The notes: generated from the letters alone by a model not told the origin. A DNA stretch of 62,892 nt from Clostridia bacterium (GCA_017936375.1 JAGBFR010000006.1:1-62892), one strand, 5' to 3'. Positions 1 through 8,965 are shown, counted from the first letter of the stretch. A program made the numbers and translations.

Positions 1-34
1 AAAGTCCCGTGCCTTGCCGCTTGGCGACACCCCA
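1..34 (-). tRNA. tRNA-Gln, 5' part only (cut by window edge)
   Basis: On the minus strand the sequence starts TGGGGTGTCGCCAAGC, the usual start of bacterial tRNA-Gln, runs through the D arm and enters the anticodon stem (CGGGA) and loop (CTTT) before the window ends. The anticodon itself is cut, so Gln(TTG) is inferred from the 5' half. It is the last visible gene of a leftward tRNA operon, 26 bp after tRNA-His. Confidence 0.75.
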
Positions 35-60
35 ACGACCCTACATTCACAGCGAAAAAG

Positions 61-138
61 TGGGGTGAGTAGTGGGGCTCGAACCCACGACCTCCAGGGC
101 CACAACCTGGCACTCTAACCAACTGAGCTATACCCACC
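61..138 (-). tRNA. tRNA-His (GTG)
   Basis: Full cloverleaf on the minus strand. The acceptor GTGGGTA pairs with TACTCAC, the anticodon stem CCAGG/CCTGG encloses the loop TTGTGGC (anticodon GTG), and the T loop is TTCGAGC. The extra G at position -1, opposite discriminator C, is the histidine identity element and is present. CCA is encoded (61-63). Lies between tRNA-Arg and tRNA-Gln in one operon. Confidence 0.95.
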
Positions 139-144
139 ACATAG

Positions 145-218
145 CGCGCCTTAAGGGATTCGAACCCCTGGCCCACGGCTTAGAAGGCCGTTGCTCTATC
201 CAACTGAGCTAAAGGCGC
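145..218 (-). tRNA. tRNA-Arg (TCT)
   Basis: Full cloverleaf on the minus strand. The acceptor GCGCCTT pairs with AAGGCGC, the anticodon stem ACGGC/GCCGT encloses the loop CTTCTAA (anticodon TCT), and the T loop is TTCGAAT. The discriminator is G and CCA is not encoded, so it must be added by nucleotidyltransferase. First gene of the operon, about 50 bp from the promoter. Confidence 0.95.
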
Positions 219-268
219 AGGTTCCGCTATCAATCTTGGCGCTGCGGCGTTCCCGCTGACGAAAATAG

Positions 269-297
269 ATTATACAGGACTCCCCGGCGCTTGTCAA
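269..297 (-). promoter_or_regulatory. Consensus promoter of the tRNA operon
   Basis: On the minus strand, TTGACA (297-292) and TATAAT (274-269) are separated by exactly 17 bp, a perfect housekeeping-sigma promoter just upstream of tRNA-Arg. This strength is usual for stable RNA operons. The rest of 219-377 holds no gene that I can see. Confidence 0.85.
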
Positions 298-377
298 GAG
301 CGATCGATCATTTTTTCCAAATCTTTTTCTCTGTCCGATCGCGATGAAGGCAATGCCTCATACCGCAAAGCATACAA

Positions 378-861
378 TCAGTCAAACATATGCACATCTT
401 CAACATGCATCCGACCGCCGTCAATCGTCAGCACGCAGGCGCGCGCCGCCCCGGCAGGTATTGCCGGCTGAACCGGGATTGAGCAGCAGCACGCCCTGCA
501 CCTCTTCACAGAAGTATGCGTGCGTATGACCAAAGAGCGCCGCATCAGCACCATTCTCAAGCGCCGTATATGCAAGCGAAAGCGCACTGGAGCAAAGATG
601 CCCATGCGTCATATAGATTCGCTTGCCGCCGATCTCCTCCACACGCACCGTCGGAAGCGACGATGAATAGTCGTTATTCCCCTTCACCGCATAAAACGGT
701 ACGCGCCCGGGCAGCAGGCTGATCCTGCCGCACAGATGCATCGCATCCGAAGCGACGTCGCCCAGAAAACAGCACGCATCAATCTGGCCCATCTTTTCAA
801 GCAGCGCATCAAGCGCCTGCTTATCCCCATGGCTGTCGGAGAATACGGCAATACGGGTCAC
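378..861 (-). pseudogene. YfcE/MJ0936-type metallophosphoesterase, frameshifted near the 3' end
   Basis: Starts at GTG 861, overlapping the rdgB stop as GTGA. The frame gives TRIAVFSDSHGD, FLGDV, KGNND, THGH and GHTH, the metal-binding motifs of calcineurin-like phosphodiesterases of the YfcE family, then NPGSAG, and stops early at 421. The expected C-terminal strand (ACVLTIDGGR to VHMFD) continues in another frame to the stop at 378. Adding one GC unit in the GC run at about 438-448 restores a single protein of about 160 residues. Either the gene has a 2-bp contraction or this is a sequencing error. The catalytic core is intact, so a slightly short product could still be active. Co-transcribed with rdgB. 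Confidence 0.8.
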
Positions 862-1460
862 GCCTCTTCCTCCTCCAGCGCAGTGAGCACAGCCTCGATG
901 CCGCGCTTTCTGTGGCTGATGGCGTTCTTCGTCTCCATACTCACCTCGGCAAAGGTCTCCCCCGTCTCGCACTGGAAGAGCGGGTCATAGCCGAAGCCGC
1001 CTGTGCCGCGACGCTCAAAGAGGATCTCGCCGTCGCAGGTTCCCCTGCGGACAATGGCCTCATGCCCCGGACGCACGAGCGCAATCGCCGCCACATAGCG
1101 GCCCGTCCTCGGCGCAGGCACATCCTTCAGATTCTCAAGAAGGAGATCGTTATTCGCCTCATCGTCGCCATGCCTGCCGCAGTAGCGCGCGCTGTACACG
1201 CCCGGCGCGCCGCCCAGCGCATCAACCTCAAGGCCGCTGTCATCCGCAATGGCCGCCTCTCCCGTCACGCGGTAAACATACTCCGCCTTGATCAGCGCAT
1301 TCGCCTCAAAGGTCGTGCCATCCTCCTCGATGTCCGCATCGATCCCCGCGTCGCGCATGGACACAATCTGATACCTGTGTCCCAGAATCGCTGCAAACTC
1401 CTTCAGCTTATTCTTATTGTTGCTCGCCACAATCAGGCGCGGAAGCGTACTCATATCCAT
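858..1460 (-). CDS. rdgB: XTP/dITP pyrophosphatase (RdgB/HAM1 family)
   Basis: This 200-residue protein hydrolyses non-canonical purine triphosphates (dITP, XTP) to monophosphates and so keeps them out of DNA. Visible family motifs are SNNKNKLKEF near the N-terminus, DDSGLEVDALGGAPG (the metal and substrate loop), GGFGYDPLF and the C-terminal SHRKRG. Start ATG 1460 has AGAGGGG about 9 bp upstream; an ATG two codons later is an alternative. The stop overlaps the GTG of the following phosphodiesterase gene, and this rdgB-yfcE pairing is common in Clostridia. Length matches the family. Confidence 0.95.
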   Translation of the reverse strand: MDMSTLPRLIVASNNKNKLKEFAAILGHRYQIVSMRDAGIDADIEEDGTTFEANALIKAEYVYRVTGEAAIADDSGLEVDALGGAPGVYSARYCGRHGDDEANNDLLLENLKDVPAPRTGRYVAAIALVRPGHEAIVRRGTCDGEILFERRGTGGFGYDPLFQCETGETFAEVSMETKNAISHRKRGIEAVLTALEEEEA

Positions 1461-1520
1461 CGGGTTGATCCCCTCTCTGTTATTCTTTGCCGATCAGTAT
1501 ACCATAAATCTCCAGCAAAG

Positions 1521-1546
1521 AAAAGGCCGAACGCAGGATTGCGTTC
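1521..1546 (-). terminator. Intrinsic terminator after gerM
   Basis: On the minus strand GAACGCA-ATCC-TGCGTTC forms a stem followed by GGCCTTTTCTTT. It sits just past the gerM stop. Confidence 0.7.
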
Positions 1547-1555
1547 AGCCCGTCT

Positions 1556-2605
1556 TCATTCGATCATCAAGACCTCAGGGTAGCTTACCGCCACCTCGCT
1601 TGCAGAATTGGCAAAGGCCGGAACCTCCTCAACCGGCGGCTGATACGGCTCGCCGTCCACGAGGATCTTCACCTTCCGCACGCCGGGATAGCGCGTGCAG
1701 GTCAGCATCAGCGCTCGCATCGCCTGTACGCCGCCGTCGCTGTGCTCGGCAATCTTCGTAAAGTCCTTGCTGAAATTGATGGTCACCACGCCGCCGTCCA
1801 TGCTCACGCCAAGCAGCTGCGTGCTCTCAGGCAGCGGCGTTTCCAGCCCGCTGTCCTCCTTCGGCCCACGCAGGAACTCAAAAACAGCCGTCGCGATGTC
1901 GTCGCGCTCATAGACCGTGCGCGAAACAGGAATCAGGAGCCTTCCATCCTGCGCCGGGAAATACATCTGCACCTCCTGCGCATCGGCAAAGACAGACTCC
2001 GCCGTCTCTTCCCTGTTCAGTCCGACGCGCGTATATGAGCCGGAGATGTTCGTCCCATGCGTCAGGCGGTCGATCTTTCTGCCGTCGACCAGGAAGTTGA
2101 CGTCCTTCACCGTGTCAAATTCCGTCAGCGCCCAGACGATCGCCGTGCGCAGATTCTCCTCCTGCTCCTTATCCACGGCGTCCAGCACATGGCTGCTCAT
2201 ATCCACGCGCGCATGACCCTGTGCGATATCCAGATCAAACGTCGTCCCCTCCGGCACGACCGGCACAAGACCCAGCCTCGCCGCCTCCATATCGTTGCCC
2301 GCGCTCTGCACCATCAGACCGAGCGTCGCCTTGGCAATGCCGTCCTGCCTGACAATCTCGCGCTGCACAGGCACGAGATAGCCGTCCCCATCCTCATAAT
2401 AGACAACGGTCTGCTGCATGTCCTGCGTAACAGCCGCCGCAGCCGCCTCACTCACGGGGAGATCGTCGAGCGGCTCTTCATACATCTCCGTGTCTCCGCC
2501 TCTGCCCGTCACCGACAGCGCCAGCACCAGCACAGCAGAGCACGCGATCAGCACCCGCTCCGCATCAGCCCTCCGGATTCTGATCCCGATCTTCGGCCAT
2601 TTCAT
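1556..2605 (-). CDS. gerM: GerM-like protein with two GerMN domains
   Basis: 349 residues. A basic N-terminus is followed by one hydrophobic segment (about residues 18-34), so the protein is probably anchored in the membrane with the rest outside. Two repeated GerMN modules follow (about 75-200 and 215-330), each with a VPV(Q/S)R strand, a LGLM or FEFLRGP helix and a VNFLVDG or VKILVDG strand. GerM is a sporulation/germination protein needed for engulfment and spore cortex in B. subtilis. Function here is inferred from domain content. It is a single gene between rqcH and rdgB with its own terminator. Confidence 0.85.
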   Translation of the reverse strand: MKWPKIGIRIRRADAERVLIACSAVLVLALSVTGRGGDTEMYEEPLDDLPVSEAAAAAVTQDMQQTVVYYEDGDGYLVPVQREIVRQDGIAKATLGLMVQSAGNDMEAARLGLVPVVPEGTTFDLDIAQGHARVDMSSHVLDAVDKEQEENLRTAIVWALTEFDTVKDVNFLVDGRKIDRLTHGTNISGSYTRVGLNREETAESVFADAQEVQMYFPAQDGRLLIPVSRTVYERDDIATAVFEFLRGPKEDSGLETPLPESTQLLGVSMDGGVVTINFSKDFTKIAEHSDGGVQAMRALMLTCTRYPGVRKVKILVDGEPYQPPVEEVPAFANSASEVAVSYPEVLMIE

Positions 2606-2694
2606 TCCTCACCACTCCTTGCCGGTTCATTTCGCTTGATTCTATTCGCCTGCGCTCCGCATCATGACCGCCAAAGCAGCCCATGCAATGGATC

Positions 2695-2723
2695 TTTTCA
2701 TTTGATAAAAAGAATGCTATAAT
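2695..2723 (+). promoter_or_regulatory. Probable promoter of rqcH
   Basis: TATAAT (2718-2723) lies 17 bp after a weak -35 TTTTCA (2695-2700). A TTGATA at 2702 is too close to serve as the -35. Start codon is about 75 bp downstream. Confidence 0.5.
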
Positions 2724-2799
2724 TGTCCTGCTGCCGCGCGGCAGTCCATCACCGATCCTCAAGCCACGCTTCATTATATATGTCAAGGAGGTACGCGCC

Positions 2800-4545
2800 A
2801 TGCCGATGGACGGCGTTCTGCTGGGCTTTGTCGCCCGGGAGCTTGATACCACCCTCAAGGACGGACGCGTCGACCGCGTCATTCAGCCCGAACGCGATGA
2901 GATTCATCTGCTCATCCGCGCACAGGGCGCCAATCACAGGCTCGTGCTCTGCGCCTCGCCAAACGGCGCGCGCGTTCACCTGAGCGCGCACAGCAAGACC
3001 GGCCCGATGGAGCCGCCGATGTTCTGCATGCTCCTTCGCAAGCACCTCTCCAGCGGCCGTGTGCTCAGCGTCCGCAGGATTGCCGGCGACCGCATCCTCG
3101 AGATCGATTTCAGCTGTCTGAACGAATTGGGCGACAATGTCTTGCGCACGCTCGTCATCGAGATCATGGGCCGCCATTCCAACATCATCCTGCGCAGCGC
3201 GGATGGGCGGATCATCGACGCCGCGCGCCACGTCGGCGAGGACATTTCCCGCGTGCGCCTCGTGCAGCCCGGTCTTCCCTATGCCTATCCGCCCTCTCAA
3301 GGCAAGCTTGATCCGGACGCCGCCTCCGCCGAGGAGATCGCCGCCGCGCTCGAGCAGACCGGCGGAAAGCTGGCCAAAGCCATCGGCAGCGTGATCGCCG
3401 GCTTCTCCCCGCAGGCATCCCGCGAGGCTGCCGTGCGCATCGGAATGGATCAGGATACGCTCGTGCAGCAGATCGATGTGCAGGCCGCCGCCCGAGCGCT
3501 GCATGCATACCTGCACGCGCTGCCCGGCATGGGTCCCTGCGCCATCGCCAAGGGCGAGGACGGCGCGCCGGCGGATATCTTCCCCTTCGAGCAGCAGCAT
3601 CTGCCGTTTACAGAGTTTGAATGCTTCCCTGCCGGCCCGAGCGCCGCGCTGGACGCCTATTTCTATGAGCGCGACCGCCGCGACCGCATGGCCCAGCGCT
3701 CCAGCGCGCTGTATCACACGCTCAAAAACCACATCGAACGCTGTGAGAAGAAGATTGCCATTCAGAACGAAGCGCTCTCCTCCGCCGCGCGCATGGAGGA
3801 ATACCGCCAGTACGGCGAGCTTATTCAGGGCAATCTCTACCGGCTGCCGAAGGGCGAGCCCTTTGCCGAGGTGGAGAATTACTACAGTGAGGACTGTGGG
3901 CTGATCCAAATCCCTATGGACGTCTCCCTCTCTCCGGCGCAGAATGCCCAGCGTTACTTTAAGCTCTACCAGAAGGCGCGCGGCGCGCGTACCCTCGCCG
4001 CCGAGCAGAAGGCCAAGGCCGAGCAGGAGCTTGACTACCTCGAGCAGATGCTCGACGACCTGCGCAAGTGCACCGACGCACAGGGGCTCTCCGAGCTGCG
4101 CGGCATGCTTGAGGCCTCCGGCCATGTCCGTGCCGTGCAGAGCCGCATGAAGCAGCGCAGGGAAGCGCCCTCCCAGCCGATGAAATTTCTCTCCTGCGAC
4201 GGCATTGAGATGGAAGTCGGCAAGAATGCCATGCAGAACGAGCGCCTGACCATGGGCGCCAAGGGCGACGAAACCTGGCTCCACGCGCAGAAGATGCCCG
4301 GTTCCCACGTGATCGTGCACGCCTTTGATGTGCCTGAGAGCACGATTGCCGAGGCTGCGATGCTCGCCGCGTATTATTCCAAGGGCGTCCGCTCCGCGCA
4401 GGTGCCCATCGACGTGACGCTTCGCCGCTACATCAAGAAGCCGGGCGGCACGCCTGTCGGCTTCGTCACCTACACGCATCAGCGCACGCTCTATATCACC
4501 CCGGACGAAGCCGCCGTCCGCAGGATCAAGCTCCTTCGCGAATAA
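2800..4545 (+). CDS. rqcH: Rqc2/NEMF homolog RqcH (NFACT protein)
   Basis: 581 residues. RqcH binds stalled 50S-peptidyl-tRNA complexes and directs C-terminal alanine tailing of the stuck chain, which marks it for degradation. The start MPMDGVLLGFVARELDTTL is typical of the NFACT-N domain; a middle coiled coil covers about 290-450; the C-terminal NFACT-R domain has the WLHAQKMPGSHV motif. ATG 2800 is chosen because AAGGAGG lies 8 bp upstream; the open frame runs further upstream without a Shine-Dalgarno. Older annotation calls this family fibronectin-binding protein. Single-gene unit with promoter and terminator. Confidence 0.93.
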   Translation: MPMDGVLLGFVARELDTTLKDGRVDRVIQPERDEIHLLIRAQGANHRLVLCASPNGARVHLSAHSKTGPMEPPMFCMLLRKHLSSGRVLSVRRIAGDRILEIDFSCLNELGDNVLRTLVIEIMGRHSNIILRSADGRIIDAARHVGEDISRVRLVQPGLPYAYPPSQGKLDPDAASAEEIAAALEQTGGKLAKAIGSVIAGFSPQASREAAVRIGMDQDTLVQQIDVQAAARALHAYLHALPGMGPCAIAKGEDGAPADIFPFEQQHLPFTEFECFPAGPSAALDAYFYERDRRDRMAQRSSALYHTLKNHIERCEKKIAIQNEALSSAARMEEYRQYGELIQGNLYRLPKGEPFAEVENYYSEDCGLIQIPMDVSLSPAQNAQRYFKLYQKARGARTLAAEQKAKAEQELDYLEQMLDDLRKCTDAQGLSELRGMLEASGHVRAVQSRMKQRREAPSQPMKFLSCDGIEMEVGKNAMQNERLTMGAKGDETWLHAQKMPGSHVIVHAFDVPESTIAEAAMLAAYYSKGVRSAQVPIDVTLRRYIKKPGGTPVGFVTYTHQRTLYITPDEAAVRRIKLLRE

Positions 4546-4555
4546 ATAACTATAT

Positions 4556-4581
4556 AAAAAGGACGCCGAAGCGTCCTTTTT
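4556..4581. terminator. Bidirectional terminator between rqcH and mocA
   Basis: AAAAAGGACGC-CGAA-GCGTCCTTTTT is a perfect 11-bp stem with A and T tracts on its two sides, so it can end transcription of both converging genes. Confidence 0.9.
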
Positions 4582-4586
4582 CATTA

Positions 4587-5180
4587 TCATTCGTTTTCTG
4601 TCTCCCGCAGCGCCAGCATCTGCGCCAGCGTCTGCGGATCATCCGCATCGTCGAGCTCATGCGGATACAGGCAGTCAACCTCAAGCACATGCTCCCTGTT
4701 GGCTGTGAGTATCCGCTTGGCGCCGCGATCGCCGGCAAGCGCCGACAGCGCCGGATAGAACGCCCGCGAAAAGATCGCCGGATTGCCGGAATGCGTCCCA
4801 TCCCGCAGGCAGGCAAGCCCGCCGCCATGGGCAGCGAATCCTTCAATCAGCCTCGTCAGAGACTGCGCGGTCAGCAGAGGCTGATCTGCCGCCAGAAACA
4901 TCACAGCATCGCACGCCTCCGCTGCATCCAGTCCCAGCTGAATAGAACGGGATATCCCCATTTCAGGCTGGTCATTTTGAATAACCTGCAGCCCTCTCTG
5001 CGCAGCAAGCGCAGCAACCTGCGGATCGGAGACAACGGCGATGCGCAGGTCAAGCCTTACGCTCAGCAGCGCATCCATCACAGCCGCCGCCATGGGCTTC
5101 CCGCCGAAATCCGCCTTCAGCTTCCCGCCGCCAAAGCGTTTCCCCTGGCCTGCCGCAAGCAGCACAGCCGCAATTCTCAT
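4587..5180 (-). CDS. mocA: Molybdenum cofactor cytidylyltransferase-like protein (MocA family)
   Basis: 197 residues. The N-terminus AAVLLAAGQGKRFGGGK is the nucleotide-binding loop of MobA/MocA nucleotidyltransferases; LAADQPLL and SGNPAIF are further family motifs. MocA adds CMP to molybdopterin to make the cofactor used by xanthine dehydrogenase-type enzymes, which fits its place as last gene of the xdh operon. ATG 5180 overlaps the xdhA stop as ATGA. Substrate (CTP) is inferred from context rather than from a residue I can prove. Confidence 0.85.
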   Translation of the reverse strand: MRIAAVLLAAGQGKRFGGGKLKADFGGKPMAAAVMDALLSVRLDLRIAVVSDPQVAALAAQRGLQVIQNDQPEMGISRSIQLGLDAAEACDAVMFLAADQPLLTAQSLTRLIEGFAAHGGGLACLRDGTHSGNPAIFSRAFYPALSALAGDRGAKRILTANREHVLEVDCLYPHELDDADDPQTLAQMLALRETENE

Positions 5181-7471
5181 TCGCGATCCCCCAGCAGGAT
5201 CTTTTCCGCTGTGATCGGCAGATCGCGGACACGAACGCCGCTGGCATTGTATACCGCGTCGGCAATCGCAGGCGCAGGCGTGTTGATGACGCATTCTCCG
5301 ATCGACTTTGCGCCGAAGGGGCCCGTCTTCTCGTAGCTGGGCTCAAATTCCACACGCACGCTGACTGCGTCCACGCGGGCCGGGATCTTATACTGCAGGA
5401 AGGAATTGGTCACTGTCCGTCCGCGCTCGTTCATCGTCGGGCATTCCATCAGCGCCATACCGATGCCCTGCATGAGGCCGCCCTCCGTCTGCACGCGGGC
5501 GAGATTCGGATTGATGACCGTGCCGCAGTCCACCACGCCGACATAATCGACAAGCTTCACCTCGCCCGTCAGCGGATCCAGATCAATCTCCGCACAGCCC
5601 GCCATGAACGGAGGCGGCGAGATCGGCGAACCGCTGGATACACAGGCGGAGATATCCTCGACGCCCGCCATCATGTGCGCATTGGCGATCTCAGTCAGCG
5701 ATACGCTGCGCTCACCGTCAGCCTCGCGCACACAGTCGCCCTCAAAGAGCGCATCCCCTTCGGCAATGCCAAGGAGCTTTGCGCCCACGCGGGTGATCTT
5801 CTTTCTGAGTTCCTCGCAAGTCTTCACAACAGCCATGCCTGTGACATAGGTCGTGCTCGACGCATAGGAGCCGCAGTCATAAGGAGAGGTATCGGTATCC
5901 ACGCCATGAACGGTGATGTTCTCCACAGAGCAGTCAAGGCTCTGCGCCGCCATCTGCGCCAGAACCGTGTCGCAGCCGGTGCCCATATCTGTCGCGCCGA
6001 TGGCCATGTTATACACGCCGTCGTCGCCGAGGCGGATCATCACCGCGCCGGTATCCACGCCGGAAATGCCGGAGCCCTGCATAGCAAGCGCCATGCCGAC
6101 CGCACGGATATGCCCGTTGGGCATGGTATGCGCGGGATATTTTTCATCCCAGCCGATCATTTCCTTCGCACGGGCAAGGCAGCGGTCGATCGCGCAGCTG
6201 CCTGCGATCTCGCCATAGTATGCCGGCATCGTCTCGCCCTCGCGGACAATATTCATCTCACGCACCTTCGCCGGATCCATGTCCAGCGCATGCGCCAGCT
6301 CGTTGACCGCAGATTCCACAGCAAACAGACCCTGAGTCGCTCCGTAGCCGCGGTACGCGCCCGCGCTCATGGTATTGGTATAGACCACATCCCACGCAAA
6401 GCGGAACGCCTTCATATTGTGCGTATAGATCGGGATCGACTTGTGGCCGGACAAACCGACCGTAGTCGGTCCATGCTCGCCATAAGCGCCGGAATTGGAA
6501 ATCGTGTGCAGATCGATGGCGCGGATGGTGCCGTCTTTCATCGCGCCAAGGCGCACATGCATGCGCATGGCATGGCGCGGAGAAGACAGGGTCATCGATT
6601 CCTCGCGCGTGTAGACCAGCATCGCAGGCAGGCCCGTCTTCATCGTCACAATCGCAGGATACTGTTCACAGACCGCGGTCTGTTTTGCGCCAAATCCGCC
6701 GCCGATGCGCGGCTTCACCACGCGCACCTGACTCTTGGGAATATCAAGCGCTGTCGCAATGATGCGGCGCACATGGAAAGGCACCTGCGTAGAGGCCACG
6801 ATCTCCAGCCGCCCATAGGTATCCATGCGCGTGAATGCACGGAAGGTCTCCATCATGCACTGCTGATTGGCCTTTGTCGTATAGACGCGGTCAATCACCA
6901 TGTCGCAGGCGGCGAGCTCCGCCTCAATGTCGCCCTGTTCATCCACACCCTGTGCAACGAGATTGCGCTTATTATCCGCACCGCAGGACGGGACAAGCGC
7001 ACGCCAGTTTTCCTCCGGATGGATGATCGTCTCGTTGTCGATCGCCTCCATAGGATCAAGCACAGCGGGCAGCACCTTGTAGCTGACCTTGATCAGTCGC
7101 ATCGCAGCCAGCGCCTGGCGCTCCGTCTGCGCAGCAACAATCGCAACCGGATCGCCCACACAGCGCAGATGCCTGTCCAGAATCAGGCGATCATACGGGG
7201 AGAATTCCGGGTAGGTCTGACCCGCCTGCGTAAAGCGAACGTCAGGCACATCCTTATAGGTCAGCACGCAGGCGACGCCGGGCGCTTTCTGCGCACGGGA
7301 GACGTCAATCTCCTCGATCATGGCATGCGCGTGCGGGCTGTGCAGGAGCTTAACGCACAGACATCCCTTGGGTGCGATATCCTCAGTATAGACCGGCTTG
7401 CCCATGGTCAGTGCAGCGGCGTCCTTCTTCCGCACGCCCGCGCCGACCGGCTGAAACTTCTTCTCCGTCAT
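5177..7471 (-). CDS. xdhA: Xanthine dehydrogenase-type molybdenum-binding subunit
   Basis: 764 residues, the usual size of the separate large subunit of molybdenum hydroxylases. It has the N-terminal a/b hammerhead domain (GKPVYTEDI; LHSPHAHA) and then the molybdopterin-binding domains, with GGGFGAKQ, the AYRGYGATQ loop and late GIGMALMEC. The enzyme hydroxylates purines (hypoxanthine, xanthine) at the Mo centre and passes electrons to the 2Fe-2S and FAD subunits encoded upstream. The start overlaps the Fe-S gene stop (ATGA at 7468-7471). Another aldehyde or purine hydroxylase is possible; the nucleoside transporter next door favours purines. Confidence 0.88.
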   Translation of the reverse strand: MTEKKFQPVGAGVRKKDAAALTMGKPVYTEDIAPKGCLCVKLLHSPHAHAMIEEIDVSRAQKAPGVACVLTYKDVPDVRFTQAGQTYPEFSPYDRLILDRHLRCVGDPVAIVAAQTERQALAAMRLIKVSYKVLPAVLDPMEAIDNETIIHPEENWRALVPSCGADNKRNLVAQGVDEQGDIEAELAACDMVIDRVYTTKANQQCMMETFRAFTRMDTYGRLEIVASTQVPFHVRRIIATALDIPKSQVRVVKPRIGGGFGAKQTAVCEQYPAIVTMKTGLPAMLVYTREESMTLSSPRHAMRMHVRLGAMKDGTIRAIDLHTISNSGAYGEHGPTTVGLSGHKSIPIYTHNMKAFRFAWDVVYTNTMSAGAYRGYGATQGLFAVESAVNELAHALDMDPAKVREMNIVREGETMPAYYGEIAGSCAIDRCLARAKEMIGWDEKYPAHTMPNGHIRAVGMALAMQGSGISGVDTGAVMIRLGDDGVYNMAIGATDMGTGCDTVLAQMAAQSLDCSVENITVHGVDTDTSPYDCGSYASSTTYVTGMAVVKTCEELRKKITRVGAKLLGIAEGDALFEGDCVREADGERSVSLTEIANAHMMAGVEDISACVSSGSPISPPPFMAGCAEIDLDPLTGEVKLVDYVGVVDCGTVINPNLARVQTEGGLMQGIGMALMECPTMNERGRTVTNSFLQYKIPARVDAVSVRVEFEPSYEKTGPFGAKSIGECVINTPAPAIADAVYNASGVRVRDLPITAEKILLGDRE

Positions 7472-7938
7472 GCGCGCACCTCCCCGGCAGCCATTGCCAG
7501 ATACTTCTTCACCGCGCGCCGCTGGCTCATATAGCCAGAGCAGCGGCACAGATTTCCGGCCAGATATGCGTCGATTTCCTCATCCGTTGCCGCAGGATTC
7601 TCCTTCGCCAGCGCGAGGACATTCATCATCAGACCCGGCGCGCAGAAGCCGCACTGCTCCGCGCCCTCGTCGGCAAGACAGCCGCCCAGCGCCTTGGCCT
7701 CCTCCTGAAGGCCCTCAAGCGTCACGATGCTATGCCCCTCGCAGCGAGGCGCGGGAATAGAGCAGGAGAGTACCGCCTGCCCGTCCATATGCACGGTGCA
7801 AAGGCCGCAATTGGTCGTCTCACAGCCGCACTTCACGCTGCTGATTCCCAGCCCGCGCAGCACGGTATAGAGCGAATCATCCGCTTCGGCCATTGCCGTC
7901 ACCGCCCGGCCGTTGAGCGTAAAACGAATCTCCATCAT
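7468..7938 (-). CDS. xdhC: Xanthine dehydrogenase-type 2Fe-2S subunit
   Basis: 156 residues. The N-terminal plant-type ferredoxin fold has cysteines at 37, 39, 44, 47 and 59; the C-terminal helical domain has the second cluster cysteines at 96, 99, 131 and 133 (CGFC and CRC). It relays electrons from the molybdenum to the FAD subunit. Two ATG codons are adjacent (7938 and 7935); the first overlaps the stop of the FAD subunit and has GGAGGAG 5 bp upstream. Confidence 0.93.
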   Translation of the reverse strand: MMEIRFTLNGRAVTAMAEADDSLYTVLRGLGISSVKCGCETTNCGLCTVHMDGQAVLSCSIPAPRCEGHSIVTLEGLQEEAKALGGCLADEGAEQCGFCAPGLMMNVLALAKENPAATDEEIDAYLAGNLCRCSGYMSQRRAVKKYLAMAAGEVRA

Positions 7939-8717
7939 GCGCGCTCCTCCTCTCCCGCGGCTATACAGTTCATCGCTGCGCGCAGCATAAGAACCGGCGC
8001 GACCTTTCTTCGATATTCTTCCGATGCACGCAGATTCGAGCCGAACGCCGTCCTCTGCGCGATCTCCTCAAAGGCAGCGGCATCCGCCTCTGGCTTCATC
8101 CCTTCTGCGACGATCATCGCGCGCGCAGGCCGCGCGCCAAGCACAAGACGCAGGCCGTCTGCGCCGACGGAGGCGGCGCAAACCAGAATCGGGATGTCCG
8201 TCGCGCTCAGGCGGACGCTCTCCACTGCTGCCGTCCTCCCCTTGGGAATAACGATATGCGTCAGGATATCTCTGTCCCATGCTTCGGTCTGATACTGAGA
8301 AAGCGGCACCTCGCCCCGCTTATACAGCACGACGCGCGTATCCAGCGCCAGAAGCACGGCGCTGACGTCTGAGAAGCCAAATCGGGAATACTCGCTGCCG
8401 CCGATCGTCGCACCACGCCTGAACTGCGTGCCGACAATCGGCGCAAATGCACGCGCAAACACGCCGCCAAAGCAGGCGTTCAGCCCGGCATGCGTCTCCA
8501 CATCCCGCAGGCTAGCCATCGAGCCAATGACAAACGCATCCTCTCTTTCCTCGATCTTGTCAAGACCAAGACGGGAGAGATCGATCGCCGTCTGCTTCTT
8601 CAGGCCGCACATGCGCAGCCACATATTGCCGGCCACGATCACCGAGCTCTTCTTCTGATTAAGCGCATAGGCCTCTTCAAGCGTCTGCGCCATCACATAG
8701 TTTCTGTATGATGCCAT
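7935..8717 (-). CDS. xdhB: Xanthine dehydrogenase-type FAD-binding subunit
   Basis: 260 residues, first gene of the xdhB-xdhC-xdhA-mocA operon. It shows the FAD-binding features of the CoxM/XdhB family: VIVAGNMWLRM near residues 26-36, an IGSMASLRDVE segment, and QFRRGATIGG in place of the common RNxATIGGN loop. Start ATG 8717 follows a GGAGGA. A consensus promoter lies 45 bp upstream. The gene is slightly shorter than many homologs but both FAD and C-terminal domains are present. Confidence 0.87.
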   Translation of the reverse strand: MASYRNYVMAQTLEEAYALNQKKSSVIVAGNMWLRMCGLKKQTAIDLSRLGLDKIEEREDAFVIGSMASLRDVETHAGLNACFGGVFARAFAPIVGTQFRRGATIGGSEYSRFGFSDVSAVLLALDTRVVLYKRGEVPLSQYQTEAWDRDILTHIVIPKGRTAAVESVRLSATDIPILVCAASVGADGLRLVLGARPARAMIVAEGMKPEADAAAFEEIAQRTAFGSNLRASEEYRRKVAPVLMLRAAMNCIAAGEEERA

Positions 8718-8761
8718 GTTCGTCCTCCGCCGCCAGAGCGCGGCCTTACGTATTTGTCATT

Positions 8762-8790
8762 ATTATATAGAAGCCGGATTCATTTGTCAA
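8762..8790 (-). promoter_or_regulatory. Consensus promoter of the xdh operon
   Basis: On the minus strand TTGACA (8790-8785) and TATAAT (8767-8762) are 17 bp apart. The divergent BMP gene promoter lies about 70 bp away, so the two purine units share one intergenic region. Confidence 0.8.
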
Positions 8791-8855
8791 CGGAGCCGTT
8801 TACGGTCAAAATCCGAACATTTCCCGAATAACTCGCATATTATATCGGAAAATTG

Positions 8856-8884
8856 TTGACAATTCCAATGTCATGGCTTAAAAT
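8856..8884 (+). promoter_or_regulatory. Promoter of the first BMP-family gene
   Basis: TTGACA (8856-8861) and TAAAAT (8879-8884) with a 17-bp spacer, about 80 bp before the start codon. Confidence 0.75.
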
Positions 8885-8965
8885 CGATGAGGTTTGTGCC
8901 TAATGAGAATGTGCACAGATTCATGTTTCACTTTCACCACGAACATATCAAAGGAGATTACGATC

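Noticed and set aside
2749-4590. A 613-codon minus-strand frame opposite rqcH
   Set aside because: It is the antisense image of a GC-rich gene; its translation shows no domain, while the plus strand has clear NFACT motifs.
5675-7534. A 619-codon plus-strand frame opposite xdhA
   Set aside because: His/Arg-rich antisense translation typical of shadow frames; the molybdenum subunit explains the region.
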